Notes under the pieces: generated by a model
What the model saw: the letters and a program-made list of their open reading frames with translations, nothing else
Databases searched by the model: none
What the model was told of the DNA's origin: nothing
DNA from: Candidatus Kaiserbacteria bacterium
Lineage (GTDB): Bacteria; Patescibacteriota; Minisyncoccia; Phycocordibacterales; UBA2100
Assembly (NCBI GenBank): GCA_016186695.1
Contig: JACPLC010000003.1
Location: 1 to 49,318 of the forward strand
Length of the DNA stretch: 49,318 bases
Direction of reading: 5' to 3'
Position numbers and translations under genes: made by a program
In this document: piece after piece, positions 39,722 to 47,571 of the stretch
Numbering within the stretch: position 1 is the first letter of the stretch
Layout of the letters: the number at the start of each line of letters is the position of its first letter

Positions 39722-40915
39722 ATGCTTCGGCTCAAAGACACGCAGTATCAGAGTACGGCATTATTTCTCCAGTCCGCTATCGCGATCGCGGAATATTTCG
39801 GATTCACTCCGCTCGAAGAAATGCCGCGTAGAGACCCTTCCCAGATCAGAGAAATGCGCCGGAGAGCGCGCACAAACGAAAAGGAAATCTCTTTCGCACG
39901 CAAGGAGGAGCGACCGCTTGCGGGAGTGGCAAAACGCTGTGCTCTGCTTGCGCGCCCTTCCGAAGAATCGCTTCTCGTGTGGCGCATCAGCAAAGATACG
40001 AAAGGAAACGTCCCAACGGTCTCGCTCGAGCTTCACATCATCGGCACGCAATCTGCGATTGCAGAAGCACTCCTCATTGTGATTGCCAACTCGATCGCGC
40101 GGGAAGCCGGAGCGCCCGAGCGCGTGCTCTCGATCAACAACATTGGTTCGCCCGAATCGTCGGGGCGCTTCGTGCGCGACGTTGCGACTTTCCTACGCAA
40201 ACATATCGAATCGATATCCGCAACCTTGAGGCCGCGCGCGGCCACTGACCCTCTTGGAACGTTGATTGCGCTTATCGAGCGCGGCCATCCTGTGGTTCCG
40301 CGCTCGCCACAACCGATGGAGTACCTTACCGAGGAAGAGCGCCGGAAGTTCTGGGAACTGCTCGAGTACCTCGAGATGTTCGGGCTCCCCTACGAGCTTA
40401 GCCCGAGCGTTTTGGGAAGCCGCGATTGCTGGGCACATTCACTCTTCCAGATCTCCGTTATTGATCCTGAGAGCCACTCGCGGGTACCGATTGCGTTCGG
40501 CGGTCGCTACGATCCGCTCGCAGCGCGTTTTGCCGCCGCGCCGCTTCCCGCCTCGATGATCGCGATCACCTGCGAGATACGCGGCAAAGTCCGCGTAAAG
40601 CGCGAACCCATGGCCACCCCTTCCATCTACTTCGCACACCTAGGCGCGGAAGCGCGCCGCCGCTCGCTTTCTGTCTTGGAGAGCCTGCGCGAAGCCGGCA
40701 TTCCTGTGCGGCACGGGCTCTATCACGAACGCATCGGAGAGCAGATGGCGGCGGCACGCCGACACGCCGCTCCCTGCGTCCTTATCATGGGACACAAAGA
40801 AGCAGTCGAGGGAACGATCCTCGTGCGGGAGGTCGCGACAAATTCGCAAGATGCGATCCCGCTCCCGGAGCTCACCGGCTATTTGAAACGCAGGAGATTT
40901 GCCTCTGTCGCCTGA
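39722..40915 (+). CDS. HisRS-like class II synthetase paralogue, degenerate motifs
   Basis: 397 residues following the histidyl-tRNA synthetase order: IAIAEYFGFTPLEEMP; VSLELHIIGTQSAIAEALLIVIANSI; PEYLTEEERRKFWELLEYLEMFGLPYEL; IAFGGRYDPLAARF (GGRYD motif); and an anticodon-binding domain (IYFAHLGAEARRRSLSVLESLREAGIPV..LIMGHKEAVEGTILVR). The HisRS signature RGLDYY is replaced by GSRDCW, and motif 2 is weak. It may be a divergent HisRS, or a HisZ-like/regulatory paralogue. The frame is open upstream into lepB, but the ATG at 39722 follows the AT-rich repeat. Confidence 0.72.
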   Translation: MLRLKDTQYQSTALFLQSAIAIAEYFGFTPLEEMPRRDPSQIREMRRRARTNEKEISFARKEERPLAGVAKRCALLARPSEESLLVWRISKDTKGNVPTVSLELHIIGTQSAIAEALLIVIANSIAREAGAPERVLSINNIGSPESSGRFVRDVATFLRKHIESISATLRPRAATDPLGTLIALIERGHPVVPRSPQPMEYLTEEERRKFWELLEYLEMFGLPYELSPSVLGSRDCWAHSLFQISVIDPESHSRVPIAFGGRYDPLAARFAAAPLPASMIAITCEIRGKVRVKREPMATPSIYFAHLGAEARRRSLSVLESLREAGIPVRHGLYHERIGEQMAAARRHAAPCVLIMGHKEAVEGTILVREVATNSQDAIPLPELTGYLKRRRFASVA

Positions 40916-40939
40916 CACCGCCGGTTTGCAAAATTGGGG

Positions 40940-40968
40940 TTGCCTATAGCTCTTTCCTCTGCTACACT
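40940..40968 (+). promoter_or_regulatory. Promoter of the bS21 gene
   Basis: -35 TTGCCT (40940-40945), 17-bp spacer, -10 TACACT (40963-40968), 8 bases to the ATG. Confidence 0.6.
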
Positions 40969-40976
40969 CCCGCGAC

Positions 40977-41279
40977 ATGAGTGTTAATGCAGAGGTCCAG
41001 AAGAGCGGGAACGAAACCGCGATTTCCATCATCCGGAAATTCAGCCGCCGCGTGCAGGGCGCCGGCGTGATGAAAACAATGCGCGATCGTCGCTACTTTG
41101 CGCGCGACACTTCCAAGATCGTAAAAAAGAAACGCGCGCTTAAACTCCTGAAACGCCGCGCCGAATATAAACAGCTCGTCAAGGAAGGAAAGATTGCTGA
41201 GGCGCCCGTGCGCGGACGCCACGGCCCTACAAGAGATTCTTCGCAGCGGCTCGGCGAAGGCACTCCTATTGCACGTTAG
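40977..41279 (+). CDS. rpsU: 30S ribosomal protein bS21-like
   Basis: 100 residues: NETAISIIRKFSRRVQGAGVMKTMRDRRYFARDTSKIVKKKRALKLLKRR matches the S21 pattern (N-terminal ExxxxxLRRFKRxVxxxGxL followed by a basic helix). The tail (about 70-100) is longer than in typical S21. Two bases before the ybeY gene, so co-transcribed; both act in small-subunit function. Confidence 0.85.
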   Translation: MSVNAEVQKSGNETAISIIRKFSRRVQGAGVMKTMRDRRYFARDTSKIVKKKRALKLLKRRAEYKQLVKEGKIAEAPVRGRHGPTRDSSQRLGEGTPIAR

Positions 41280-41281
41280 AG

Positions 41282-41668
41282 ATGCGTCGTTCCCCGTCGG
41301 TCGAAGTGAGAAACATGATCCGCGGCACCGTGCCGCGGATCCCGTTTGAGAAAATCGCACGTAAAATCCTCGGGAGGCACTACCAGCTCTCGCTTGTTAT
41401 TTGCGGCGATTCGCTCGCGAAGAAAATGAACCGTGCATATCGCAAGAAAACGTATGCGGCAAACGTGCTTTCTTTTCCACTCGATAAAAACGAAGGGGAG
41501 ACTTTTTTGAACATCCACGCAGCTCGGCGGGAAGCAAAAATATATGATGTTAGCCTTCGGGCCCGCCTCACGCTCCTTTTTGTACATGCGTGCCTGCATC
41601 TCAAGGGCATGCGACACGGGCAAGCAATGGAACGGAAAGAACAGCAGTTCCTAAAACTGTTTGTCTAA
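41282..41668 (+). CDS. ybeY: Endoribonuclease YbeY
   Basis: rRNA maturation/quality-control metalloenzyme. YQLSLVICGDSLAKKMNRAYRKKTYAANVLSFPL is the typical 'N..yR..d.pTDVLSFP' region in altered form. The metal-binding helix reads FVHACLHLKGMRHG: all three His of HxxxHxxxxxH are kept, while the usual Asp before the last His is Arg. 128 residues, slightly short. Operon with bS21. Confidence 0.88.
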   Translation: MRRSPSVEVRNMIRGTVPRIPFEKIARKILGRHYQLSLVICGDSLAKKMNRAYRKKTYAANVLSFPLDKNEGETFLNIHAARREAKIYDVSLRARLTLLFVHACLHLKGMRHGQAMERKEQQFLKLFV

Positions 41669-41723
41669 ACTATCCCCGCTTGTCCCTGTTTCTCGGGCAA
41701 AACGGCGCGGTACAATAACGCTA

Positions 41724-42893
41724 ATGCGTAAGATCTATACCGGCATCGATATCGGCACCTACCACGTGAAAGTCGTGATCGCCGCTGCCGGCGAATCGCC
41801 CGAGCTCCCTATGCAGATCCTCGGCACCGGTACCTCGAATTCAAAGGGCATGCGGCATGGCTATATCATCGACACGAGAGAGGCGACCAAGAGCGTCCGC
41901 GAGGCACTGCATCGCGCGGCAAGTCAGGCGAAAGTACGCGTGCGAAGAGCACGCATCGCGCTCGGCGGGGTGGGGCTCGATGAGGTGCGCTCGACCGGCG
42001 AGGTAACGCTCACCGCCTCCGGCGGTATCGTCACGGAGCACGAGATGGAGCGCGCGCTTCGTGAGAGCGAGAAGCGCGCGTCGTCGAAACTCACCAACCG
42101 TACTGTCCTGCACACCATCCCGCTGGAATTTCGCGTAGACGGCACGAAAGTCTTCGGAAAGCCGCAGGGCCTGCAAGGCACGAAGCTTTCGGTGGACGCT
42201 ATTTTGATTACGATTTTGACCCACCACCACGATGACCTCGTCGAGGCGGTTGAAAATGCGGGAGTCGAAGTGGATGGCATCATGGCAGCGCCTCTCTCGG
42301 CCTCGCTCGTAACGCTCACGAAGGCCCAGAAGACAGCGGGAGTCGTGCTTGCAAACATCGGCTCGGAAACATTCTCTATCGCTGTTTTTGAGAACGACGT
42401 TCCGATCTCGATCAAAGTATTTCCCGTTGGCTCTTCCGATATCACCAACACGATTGCGCTTTCGCTGCGAATCCCGCTGCCGGAAGCGGAACAAATGAAG
42501 CGCGGCGCGGTGACGGGAAGTGATGTGCCGCCACGGCAAATGCTCGGGATCGTCTCGACGCGTTTGAAAGATATGTTTGCGCTCGTGAACGCGCATCTCA
42601 AAGAGATCGGCCGCCTGCGCCTCCTTCCGGCAGGCATCGTTATCACCGGCGGTGGCTCCGGCCTTTCGGGCGTCTCCGACGTCGCACGGGCAATTTTGAA
42701 ACTTCCCTCACAGGTTTCCCAGATAGGCTACCTTCCGCGATCTTCTTCTGTCGACGCAACATGGGCTGTCGCCTACGGTCTCTGCCGCTGGGCATATGCC
42801 GAAGAAGTCGCCGGAAGCGGACACACACTCGGCGAGATAATCGAGAACGCGTGGGACTCGGTGAAGCAGGCCGTACGCTCTCTTCTTCCATAA
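41724..42893 (+). CDS. ftsA: Cell division protein FtsA
   Basis: Actin-like membrane tether of FtsZ. GIDIGTYHVKVVIA (phosphate 1), GYIIDTREATKSVREAL, RARIALGGVG, the 1C-domain, GVVLANIGSETFSIAVFENDVP (phosphate 2), ITGGGSGLSGVSDVARAIL (adenosine motif), and a C-terminal amphipathic helix (GEIIENAWDSVKQAVRSLL) for membrane binding. -10 TACAAT (41711-41716) lies 7 bases before the ATG at 41724, so the longer frame from 41661 is rejected. Followed by ftsZ after 204 bases. Confidence 0.95.
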   Translation: MRKIYTGIDIGTYHVKVVIAAAGESPELPMQILGTGTSNSKGMRHGYIIDTREATKSVREALHRAASQAKVRVRRARIALGGVGLDEVRSTGEVTLTASGGIVTEHEMERALRESEKRASSKLTNRTVLHTIPLEFRVDGTKVFGKPQGLQGTKLSVDAILITILTHHHDDLVEAVENAGVEVDGIMAAPLSASLVTLTKAQKTAGVVLANIGSETFSIAVFENDVPISIKVFPVGSSDITNTIALSLRIPLPEAEQMKRGAVTGSDVPPRQMLGIVSTRLKDMFALVNAHLKEIGRLRLLPAGIVITGGGSGLSGVSDVARAILKLPSQVSQIGYLPRSSSVDATWAVAYGLCRWAYAEEVAGSGHTLGEIIENAWDSVKQAVRSLLP

Positions 42894-42979
42894 AACGCAA
42901 ATAAGCGAGATAACAGAGACACAAAAGTGTCAAGTTTGTGCTTTTCTCGAAAGTGATACTATTGCCCCAATATGCCCCG

Positions 42980-43091
42980 CACACGAAACGGCATAACTTC
43001 GTCACTCGCAGGGGCAGCGGGGATGAACGTCGATTTTATTACCGGACAGACTAAGCTTTACGGAGCGGCATCCATGATGCCGTTTCGTGTG
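42980..43091. repeat. Inverted repeat between ftsA and ftsZ
   Basis: Perfect 15-bp arms CACACGAAACGGCAT (42980-42994) and ATGCCGTTTCGTGTG (43077-43091) separated by 82 bases; the right arm ends 6 bases before the ftsZ ATG. Confidence 0.75.
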
Positions 43092-43094
43092 TAG
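43023..43094 (+). CDS. Possible 23-aa leader peptide upstream of ftsZ
   Basis: ATG at 43023 after AGCGGGG, ending TAG at 43092-43094, three bases before the ftsZ ATG. It would encode a peptide with the stretch ITGQTKLYG and a basic C-terminus. Its last codons lie in the right arm of the inverted repeat, so ribosome movement would affect folding near the ftsZ start. Coding status is uncertain; no homologue is recognised. Confidence 0.25.
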   Translation: MNVDFITGQTKLYGAASMMPFRV

Positions 43095-43097
43095 GGT

Positions 43098-44276
43098 ATG
43101 ACCAAGCAGGTGAAGCCCGATGTGGAGTCGTTCGCGAGAATTCGGGTTGTGGGAGTCGGGGGTTCGGGCGGAAATGCGGTCAATCACATGGTCGCAAGCC
43201 ATGTGCTGGGCGTTGATTTCATTGCGGTCAACACCGACGGTCAGGATCTCCACAAGAATAAATCGAAGCGCAAGATCCACATCGGGAAAGCCCTCACGCG
43301 TGGATTAGGCACCGGCATGAATGTCGATTTGGGGAAGCAAGCCGCCGATGAGACACGCGAGGAAATTCAGGACGCGATAAAAGGCTCCGATATGGTCTTC
43401 GTGACCTGTGGCATGGGTGGAGGCACGGGCACCGGCGCGGCACCCGTCGTCTCAAAGATCGCGCGCGAAATGGGAGCGCTTACCGTCGGTGTCGTCACCA
43501 AACCCTTCAGCTTCGAGGGAGCGCAGCGTGCGAGGCTTGCCGAGCAGGGTATTTCAGAACTCCGGAAAGCCGTCGACGCTGTCATCGTCATTCCCAACGA
43601 TAAGCTCCTCTCTATCGTCACACGCGAAACGGGGATAAAGAATGCCTTCGCGATGTGCGACGACATCTTGAAGCAGGCGGTGGAAGGAATCTCCGACATC
43701 ATCACGCAAACGGGCATCATCAACGTCGACTTCGCCGATGTCCGCGCTGTCATGCAAAACGCAGGGAGTGCTCTCATGGGCATCGGCACAGGGATCGGCG
43801 AGAAGCGCGCCGAGCTTGCCGCGCGTGCCGCAATCAATTCTCCGCTTCTCGATGTTTCGATCCACGGCGCAAAAGGCGTTCTCTTCTCGATCGCAGGCGG
43901 CGAGGATTTGGGAATGCTCGAGGTGCAGGATGCCGCCAACGTCATCACCGAGGCAATCGATCCGGATGCGAAGGTCATCTTCGGCGCGGTTACCGATCCC
44001 TTGCTCAAGAAAGGCGCGGTACGCGTGACGGTGATAGCGACAGGTTTCCCCGAGGCAGGAGCGTCGCGGGCATCACTTTTCGGAGGCGGCGCGCAACGCT
44101 TTACCACGAAGAAAGAGGCTGACGTCCCACCCGCAACAACACGCGATCGTGATGAAAAGAAGAATGAAAAATCTGCGCACACCGATAAGCCGAAAGCCAA
44201 AGAGCCAGTACGCGTTGCTGCAGAAGACGAAGACGAAGGATGGGGCGGCTTGCCGTCGTTCCTCCGGAGAAAGTAG
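43098..44276 (+). CDS. ftsZ: Cell division protein FtsZ
   Basis: Tubulin-like GTPase forming the Z-ring. IRVVGVGGSGGNAVNHMV (N-terminal GTP contacts), AVNTDGQDL, GMGGGTGTGAAPVVSKIAREMGALTVGVVTKPFSFEG (tubulin signature), NDKLL, NVDFADVRAVMQNAGSALMGIG (T7 loop) and a C-terminal linker ending WGGLPSFLRRK, the conserved tail that binds FtsA. 392 residues. With ftsA just upstream and ftsQ at 5 kb, most of the core divisome scaffold is here. Confidence 0.98.
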   Translation: MTKQVKPDVESFARIRVVGVGGSGGNAVNHMVASHVLGVDFIAVNTDGQDLHKNKSKRKIHIGKALTRGLGTGMNVDLGKQAADETREEIQDAIKGSDMVFVTCGMGGGTGTGAAPVVSKIAREMGALTVGVVTKPFSFEGAQRARLAEQGISELRKAVDAVIVIPNDKLLSIVTRETGIKNAFAMCDDILKQAVEGISDIITQTGIINVDFADVRAVMQNAGSALMGIGTGIGEKRAELAARAAINSPLLDVSIHGAKGVLFSIAGGEDLGMLEVQDAANVITEAIDPDAKVIFGAVTDPLLKKGAVRVTVIATGFPEAGASRASLFGGGAQRFTTKKEADVPPATTRDRDEKKNEKSAHTDKPKAKEPVRVAAEDEDEGWGGLPSFLRRK

Positions 44277-44342
44277 AATTAAGAATAAGGAATAAAGAAT
44301 GATACGTTATAATGTCGTATCGACTTTTCTATTCTTGATTCC

Positions 44343-45269
44343 ATGCCTTACGATCTCATAATTGTCGGTGGTGGTCCTGCGGGAGTCGCCGCGGCAGTCT
44401 ATGCTGCGCGCAAGCGCCTGAAAACCCTGCTCGTCGTTGATGAGTGGGGTGGGCAGAGCAACGTTTCGCTCGACGTGCAGAACTGGATCGGTACACCCTC
44501 CATCTCCGGATTGGATCTTGCGAAAAATCTCCGCTCTCACGTGGAAGCATACAAGGATGGCTACATTGAGATTGTCTCTCCGGCGCGCGCCGCTTCTCTT
44601 GATACTGCGACGGAAAAGATAACGGTGACACTCAAGGATGGCTCAAAAAAAGAGACGCGCGCGCTCCTCGTCACAAGCGGCGCGCGCCGGCGCGCGCTTG
44701 ATATTCCGGGTGCCAAAGAATACGACCAAAAGGGCCTTACCTACTGCGCCTCTTGCGATGGCCCCTTATTTGCCGACAAAGATGTCGCGGTGATCGGCGG
44801 CGGAAATGCCGGATTTGAAACAGCACTCCAGCTCCTCGCATACTGCAAGAGTGTAACCCTCTTGCACCGCGGAGACGCCTTCAAAGCCGACGAGATAACG
44901 GTGAGCGCAGCAACGGCGCACAAAAACATGCGCGCACTTTTGAATGCCGCTCCGACAGAAGTCATCGGAGAGACCTTTGTGACCGGCTTGAAATGGAAAG
45001 ACGGAAAGACCGGCAAAGAAGAATTGCTGCCAGTGGAGGGAATTTTTGTCGAAATCGGGCTTTTACCGAATACGGAGTGGATAGGAGACAAACTTGAGAT
45101 GAACACCGTCAAACAAATAAAAGTTGACCCGAAAAACCAGCGCACCTCGCACCCGCGCGTATGGGCGGCGGGCGACGTCACCGACGGCCTCTACCATCAG
45201 AACAACATCGCCGCCGGCGACGCCGTCAAAGCCCTCGAGGACATCTACATGTCTTTGCACAGGACTTGA
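44343..45269 (+). CDS. trxB: Thioredoxin reductase
   Basis: FAD/NADPH flavoprotein reducing thioredoxin. LIIVGGGPAGVAAAVYAARKRLKTLLV (FAD), the redox pair in YCASCDGPLF (Cys135/Cys138), VAVIGGGNAGFETALQLL (NADPH) and HPRVWAAGDVTDG (FAD-binding C-terminal motif). 308 residues, normal low-Mr type. Two -10-like boxes precede it (TATAAT 44308-44313; TATTCT 44330-44335, the latter 7 bases before the ATG). Confidence 0.95.
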   Translation: MPYDLIIVGGGPAGVAAAVYAARKRLKTLLVVDEWGGQSNVSLDVQNWIGTPSISGLDLAKNLRSHVEAYKDGYIEIVSPARAASLDTATEKITVTLKDGSKKETRALLVTSGARRRALDIPGAKEYDQKGLTYCASCDGPLFADKDVAVIGGGNAGFETALQLLAYCKSVTLLHRGDAFKADEITVSAATAHKNMRALLNAAPTEVIGETFVTGLKWKDGKTGKEELLPVEGIFVEIGLLPNTEWIGDKLEMNTVKQIKVDPKNQRTSHPRVWAAGDVTDGLYHQNNIAAGDAVKALEDIYMSLHRT

Positions 45270-45275
45270 AAATGA

Positions 45276-45297
45276 AGACCGCCCGGAAGAGCGGTCT
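45276..45297 (-). terminator. Terminator hairpin between trxB and cold-shock-like gene
   Basis: Stem AGACCGC/GCGGTCT (7 bp), 8-base loop. On the minus strand it is followed by TTCATTTTC, so it best fits termination of the 45321-45614 gene, and may serve trxB as well. Confidence 0.6.
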
Positions 45298-45320
45298 CCG
45301 AGCGGTTGCTGGATTTGGAC

Positions 45321-45614
45321 TTATCCTTTGGCCAACTCAACTGTAAGCACTAGCGCCCAGATTGTTGCTGCGCGGGCATTTGGGTCATTCGGGTGCGGCC
45401 TCGGATTCGGGCCACTGCGACAGACAACCGTGTCGCCGTTGATGGGAGCCGGAACCTTCTCGCCGACAAACGGACGCCGAATCTTGCCATTCTCGTATAC
45501 GCCCATGACAGAAGCAGGAAGAAAAACCGTAACCCCGTCGGGAGATGTCGCAAGCCCGTAACCCTTGCCTGCATCAAAGAACCTGACTGCACACCTCTCA
45601 AGATCGTCAGCCAT
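45321..45614 (-). CDS. Cold-shock-domain-like protein
   Basis: 97 residues. AVRFFDAGKGYGLATSPDGVTVFLPASV follows the CSD pattern (KWF..KGyGFI....G.dvFvh.S), with RNP-like aromatic positions partly kept (RFF, KGYGLA, VFLP), followed by VGEKVPAPINGDTVVCRSG. The C-terminal part has an unusual insert (PNPRPHPNDPNARA). AGGAG lies 7 bases before the ATG. Promoter TTGATT-N18-TATCTG is visible upstream. Probably an RNA-binding protein; one of the SD-plus-terminator orphan genes. Confidence 0.72.
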   Translation of the reverse strand: MADDLERCAVRFFDAGKGYGLATSPDGVTVFLPASVMGVYENGKIRRPFVGEKVPAPINGDTVVCRSGPNPRPHPNDPNARAATIWALVLTVELAKG

Positions 45615-45700
45615 GACGAAACTCCTGATGTTTGAGAAAACAATAACTGCAGTGCGAGCAGATACTAGCTGTTATGAAAAAAAATCAACTTTATCTGGCT

Positions 45701-46672
45701 TCAGTGCCTGAAATGGCGGACGCCGGTGAAGACCATTGCCATGCCGAATGTGTCGGCGGCGTCAATTGAGTCTTGGTCTTTTTGTGAGCCGCCGGGCTGG
45801 ATGATTGCCGTTGCGCCTGCCGCGTGTGCGGCTTCGACAGTGTCGGGGAACGGAAAAAATGCATCGGAGGCCATGACCGAGCCTTGAATCCGATGAGGTC
45901 TGACCTCATCGGATTTCATAGCAGCGAGACGAGCCGAATCGATGCGACTCATTTGCCCCGCGCCGATGCCGACGGTCGCGCCATCTTTCGCATAGACGAT
46001 TGCGTTCGATTTGACGTGCTTGCACACAGTAAATGCAAATTCGAGGTCTTTCATCTCCTGCGGCGTCGGCGCGCGTTTGGTGACGACTTTGGTCTCGGCG
46101 ACAGTCGTGTTGTCGCAGCTCTGCACGAGCACGCTTCCGGCGATCGAACGGAGCGTAAGCGATGATGCCTTTGGATCGGGCATGCTGCCGGTGAGAAGAA
46201 CACGCACATTTGGTTTGCCCGAAAGTATTTTGAGCGCAGCATCGTCGGCCTCGGGAACAATGACAACTTCGAGAAATAGTTTGACGAGCTCGTCGGCAGT
46301 TGCGGCGTCGAGCGTGCGATTCAGCGCGACGATGCCGCCAAAAGCAGAAACGGGGTCACACGCGAGTGCTTTTTTGTACGCTTCAAGCGGCGCCGCGCCG
46401 AGCGCGGCGCCGCATGGGTTCGTATGTTTAACGATGACGCACGCAGGCTCAGAGAATTCCGCGACGCACTCAAACGCCGCATCGGCATCGAGGAGATTGT
46501 TGTACGAAAGATCTTTTCCTTGCACCTTTCGCGCGTTCGCGGCACCCGGCCGCTCGGAATCGAGCGGGTTTTTGTAGAGCGCTGCGCTCTGGTGGGGATT
46601 TTCGCCGTAGCGAAGGATCTCGCGTCGTTCGAGGTCAAGTTTTAGTTTCTCCGGCAAATCCGGCTCTACCAT
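45701..46672 (-). CDS. purH: AICAR transformylase (PurH C-terminal domain only)
   Basis: Transfers a formyl group to AICAR in purine synthesis. [49 protein letters not shown] (catalytic Lys-His), [34 protein letters not shown] and [17 protein letters not shown] are all present. At 323 residues it lacks the N-terminal MGS/IMP cyclohydrolase domain (about 200 residues) of normal PurH, and no separate cyclohydrolase gene is next to it. A 29-bp palindrome (45887-45915) is read in frame as [10 protein letters not shown]. Start chosen at 46672; the longer frame reaches 46693. It overlaps the DoxX-like gene end by about 38 bases. Confidence 0.92.
   Translation of the reverse strand: MVEPDLPEKLKLDLERREILRYGENPHQSAALYKNPLDSERPGAANARKVQGKDLSYNNLLDADAAFECVAEFSEPACVIVKHTNPCGAALGAAPLEAYKKALACDPVSAFGGIVALNRTLDAATADELVKLFLEVVIVPEADDAALKILSGKPNVRVLLTGSMPDPKASSLTLRSIAGSVLVQSCDNTTVAETKVVTKRAPTPQEMKDLEFAFTVCKHVKSNAIVYAKDGATVGIGAGQMSRIDSARLAAMKSDEVRPHRIQGSVMASDAFFPFPDTVEAAHAAGATAIIQPGGSQKDQDSIDAADTFGMAMVFTGVRHFRH
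45887..45915. repeat. Perfect 29-bp palindrome inside purH
   Basis: Arms AATCCGATGAGGTC and GACCTCATCGGATT around one T, in frame next to the [10 protein letters not shown] motif. Confidence 0.75.
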
Positions 46673-47018
46673 TGCTCCAAGATAACATAACAAGCGCCAA
46701 AGCCATTGCCGCTATAGATATGTCGCGGAAAAGCACTTGAAAGTTACTGGGGTTGAACATAACGATTCCCAGTAACATTGCCGCCGCAATAAGAGAGGGC
46801 CAGAAAATCCTCCATCCTGAAAGAATCCACAGAGCGATACCTACCTCGACAACGCCGAATGCATGCAGAAGTATCGCGTCGGGCACATATCCTTTAACGA
46901 ACGCCGGAAAATACCCTATCCACGAGTTCGGGTCAACGAGGGCATTGAGTGGAGGATAAAGGAACGCAAATGCAACGCCCGCGCGAAGTAAGAGATGGGC
47001 GACTTTCTCCGCATTCAT
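46635..47018 (-). CDS. DoxX-like membrane protein
   Basis: 127 residues with four predicted transmembrane helices: [57 protein letters not shown] and [16 protein letters not shown]12 and the LRxGvaf..lypg start fit DoxX/DUF-type small redox-associated membrane proteins. The gene overlaps the start of purH. Function uncertain. Confidence 0.72.
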   Translation of the reverse strand: MNAEKVAHLLLRAGVAFAFLYPPLNALVDPNSWIGYFPAFVKGYVPDAILLHAFGVVEVGIALWILSGWRIFWPSLIAAAMLLGIVMFNPSNFQVLFRDISIAAMALALVMLSWSNGRAGFAGETKT

Positions 47019-47065
47019 GCTACTAGTAGTGAGCTTGCTTGTGGTGAGTGTATCGAATCATCGAA

Positions 47066-47524
47066 CTACTCAACGACGATAACCTTGCCGAATTTCTGCG
47101 TGCCCAAATGGTCGTGGTAGTTCCACGTACCTACCTTCTGGAACGTAAAGCTGTAGGTGCCGGTGCTTCCCGCACACTGATCGAATGCTGCTCCCGTAGC
47201 ATCAGGGCAGTGCTCTTCACGCGACGTGCCGGCATATACCATGTGCGAAGGGTGTTGTGCCGAGGCGACCCACATCTGCCCACCGCTTGAATTTGTCCAC
47301 GTAACAGTACCTCCCTTCTTGATGGTCACTTCCGCAGGACTAAATCCGCTCGCGGAATAGGTGACCGCCGCGGACATCGGCGCGCCGGACGGCGTCGGAG
47401 TTGGCGTTGGCGACGGAGTTTCTGTCGGGGTCGGTGTCCCGCCTGTGCCAAGACCACCCTGCCACACCAAGTACCCGCCTCCAAGGATAATTACGATAAC
47501 AATAGCCCAAATAAAATTTTTCAT
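47066..47524 (-). CDS. Membrane-anchored cupredoxin (plastocyanin-like)
   Basis: 152 residues: one N-terminal hydrophobic anchor (FIWAIVIVIILGGGYLVW), a Thr-Pro repeat spacer (GTPTPTETPSPTPTPTP), then a blue-copper domain: SGFSPAEVTIKKGGTVTWTNSSGGQMWVASAQHPSH, EEHCPD, and the ligand loop near GTWNYHDHLGTQKFGKVIVV. His ligands and the YHDHLG segment are clear; the usual Cys ligand (CxxH) is replaced by YHDH, so the copper site may be type 2. A role in extracellular electron or copper handling is inferred. Confidence 0.85.
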   Translation of the reverse strand: MKNFIWAIVIVIILGGGYLVWQGGLGTGGTPTPTETPSPTPTPTPSGAPMSAAVTYSASGFSPAEVTIKKGGTVTWTNSSGGQMWVASAQHPSHMVYAGTSREEHCPDATGAAFDQCAGSTGTYSFTFQKVGTWNYHDHLGTQKFGKVIVVE

Positions 47525-47571
47525 ATGCGCTGTAAACCTAGTAATAAGATGAATAGTATACCATATCGATC

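Noticed and set aside
41661-41723. Upstream extensions of ftsA (also of miaA, infB, the MBL-fold gene and the methyltransferase)
   Set aside because: -10 boxes lie inside the extensions or the family alignment begins at the later ATG; the miaA extension would cross a tRNA gene.
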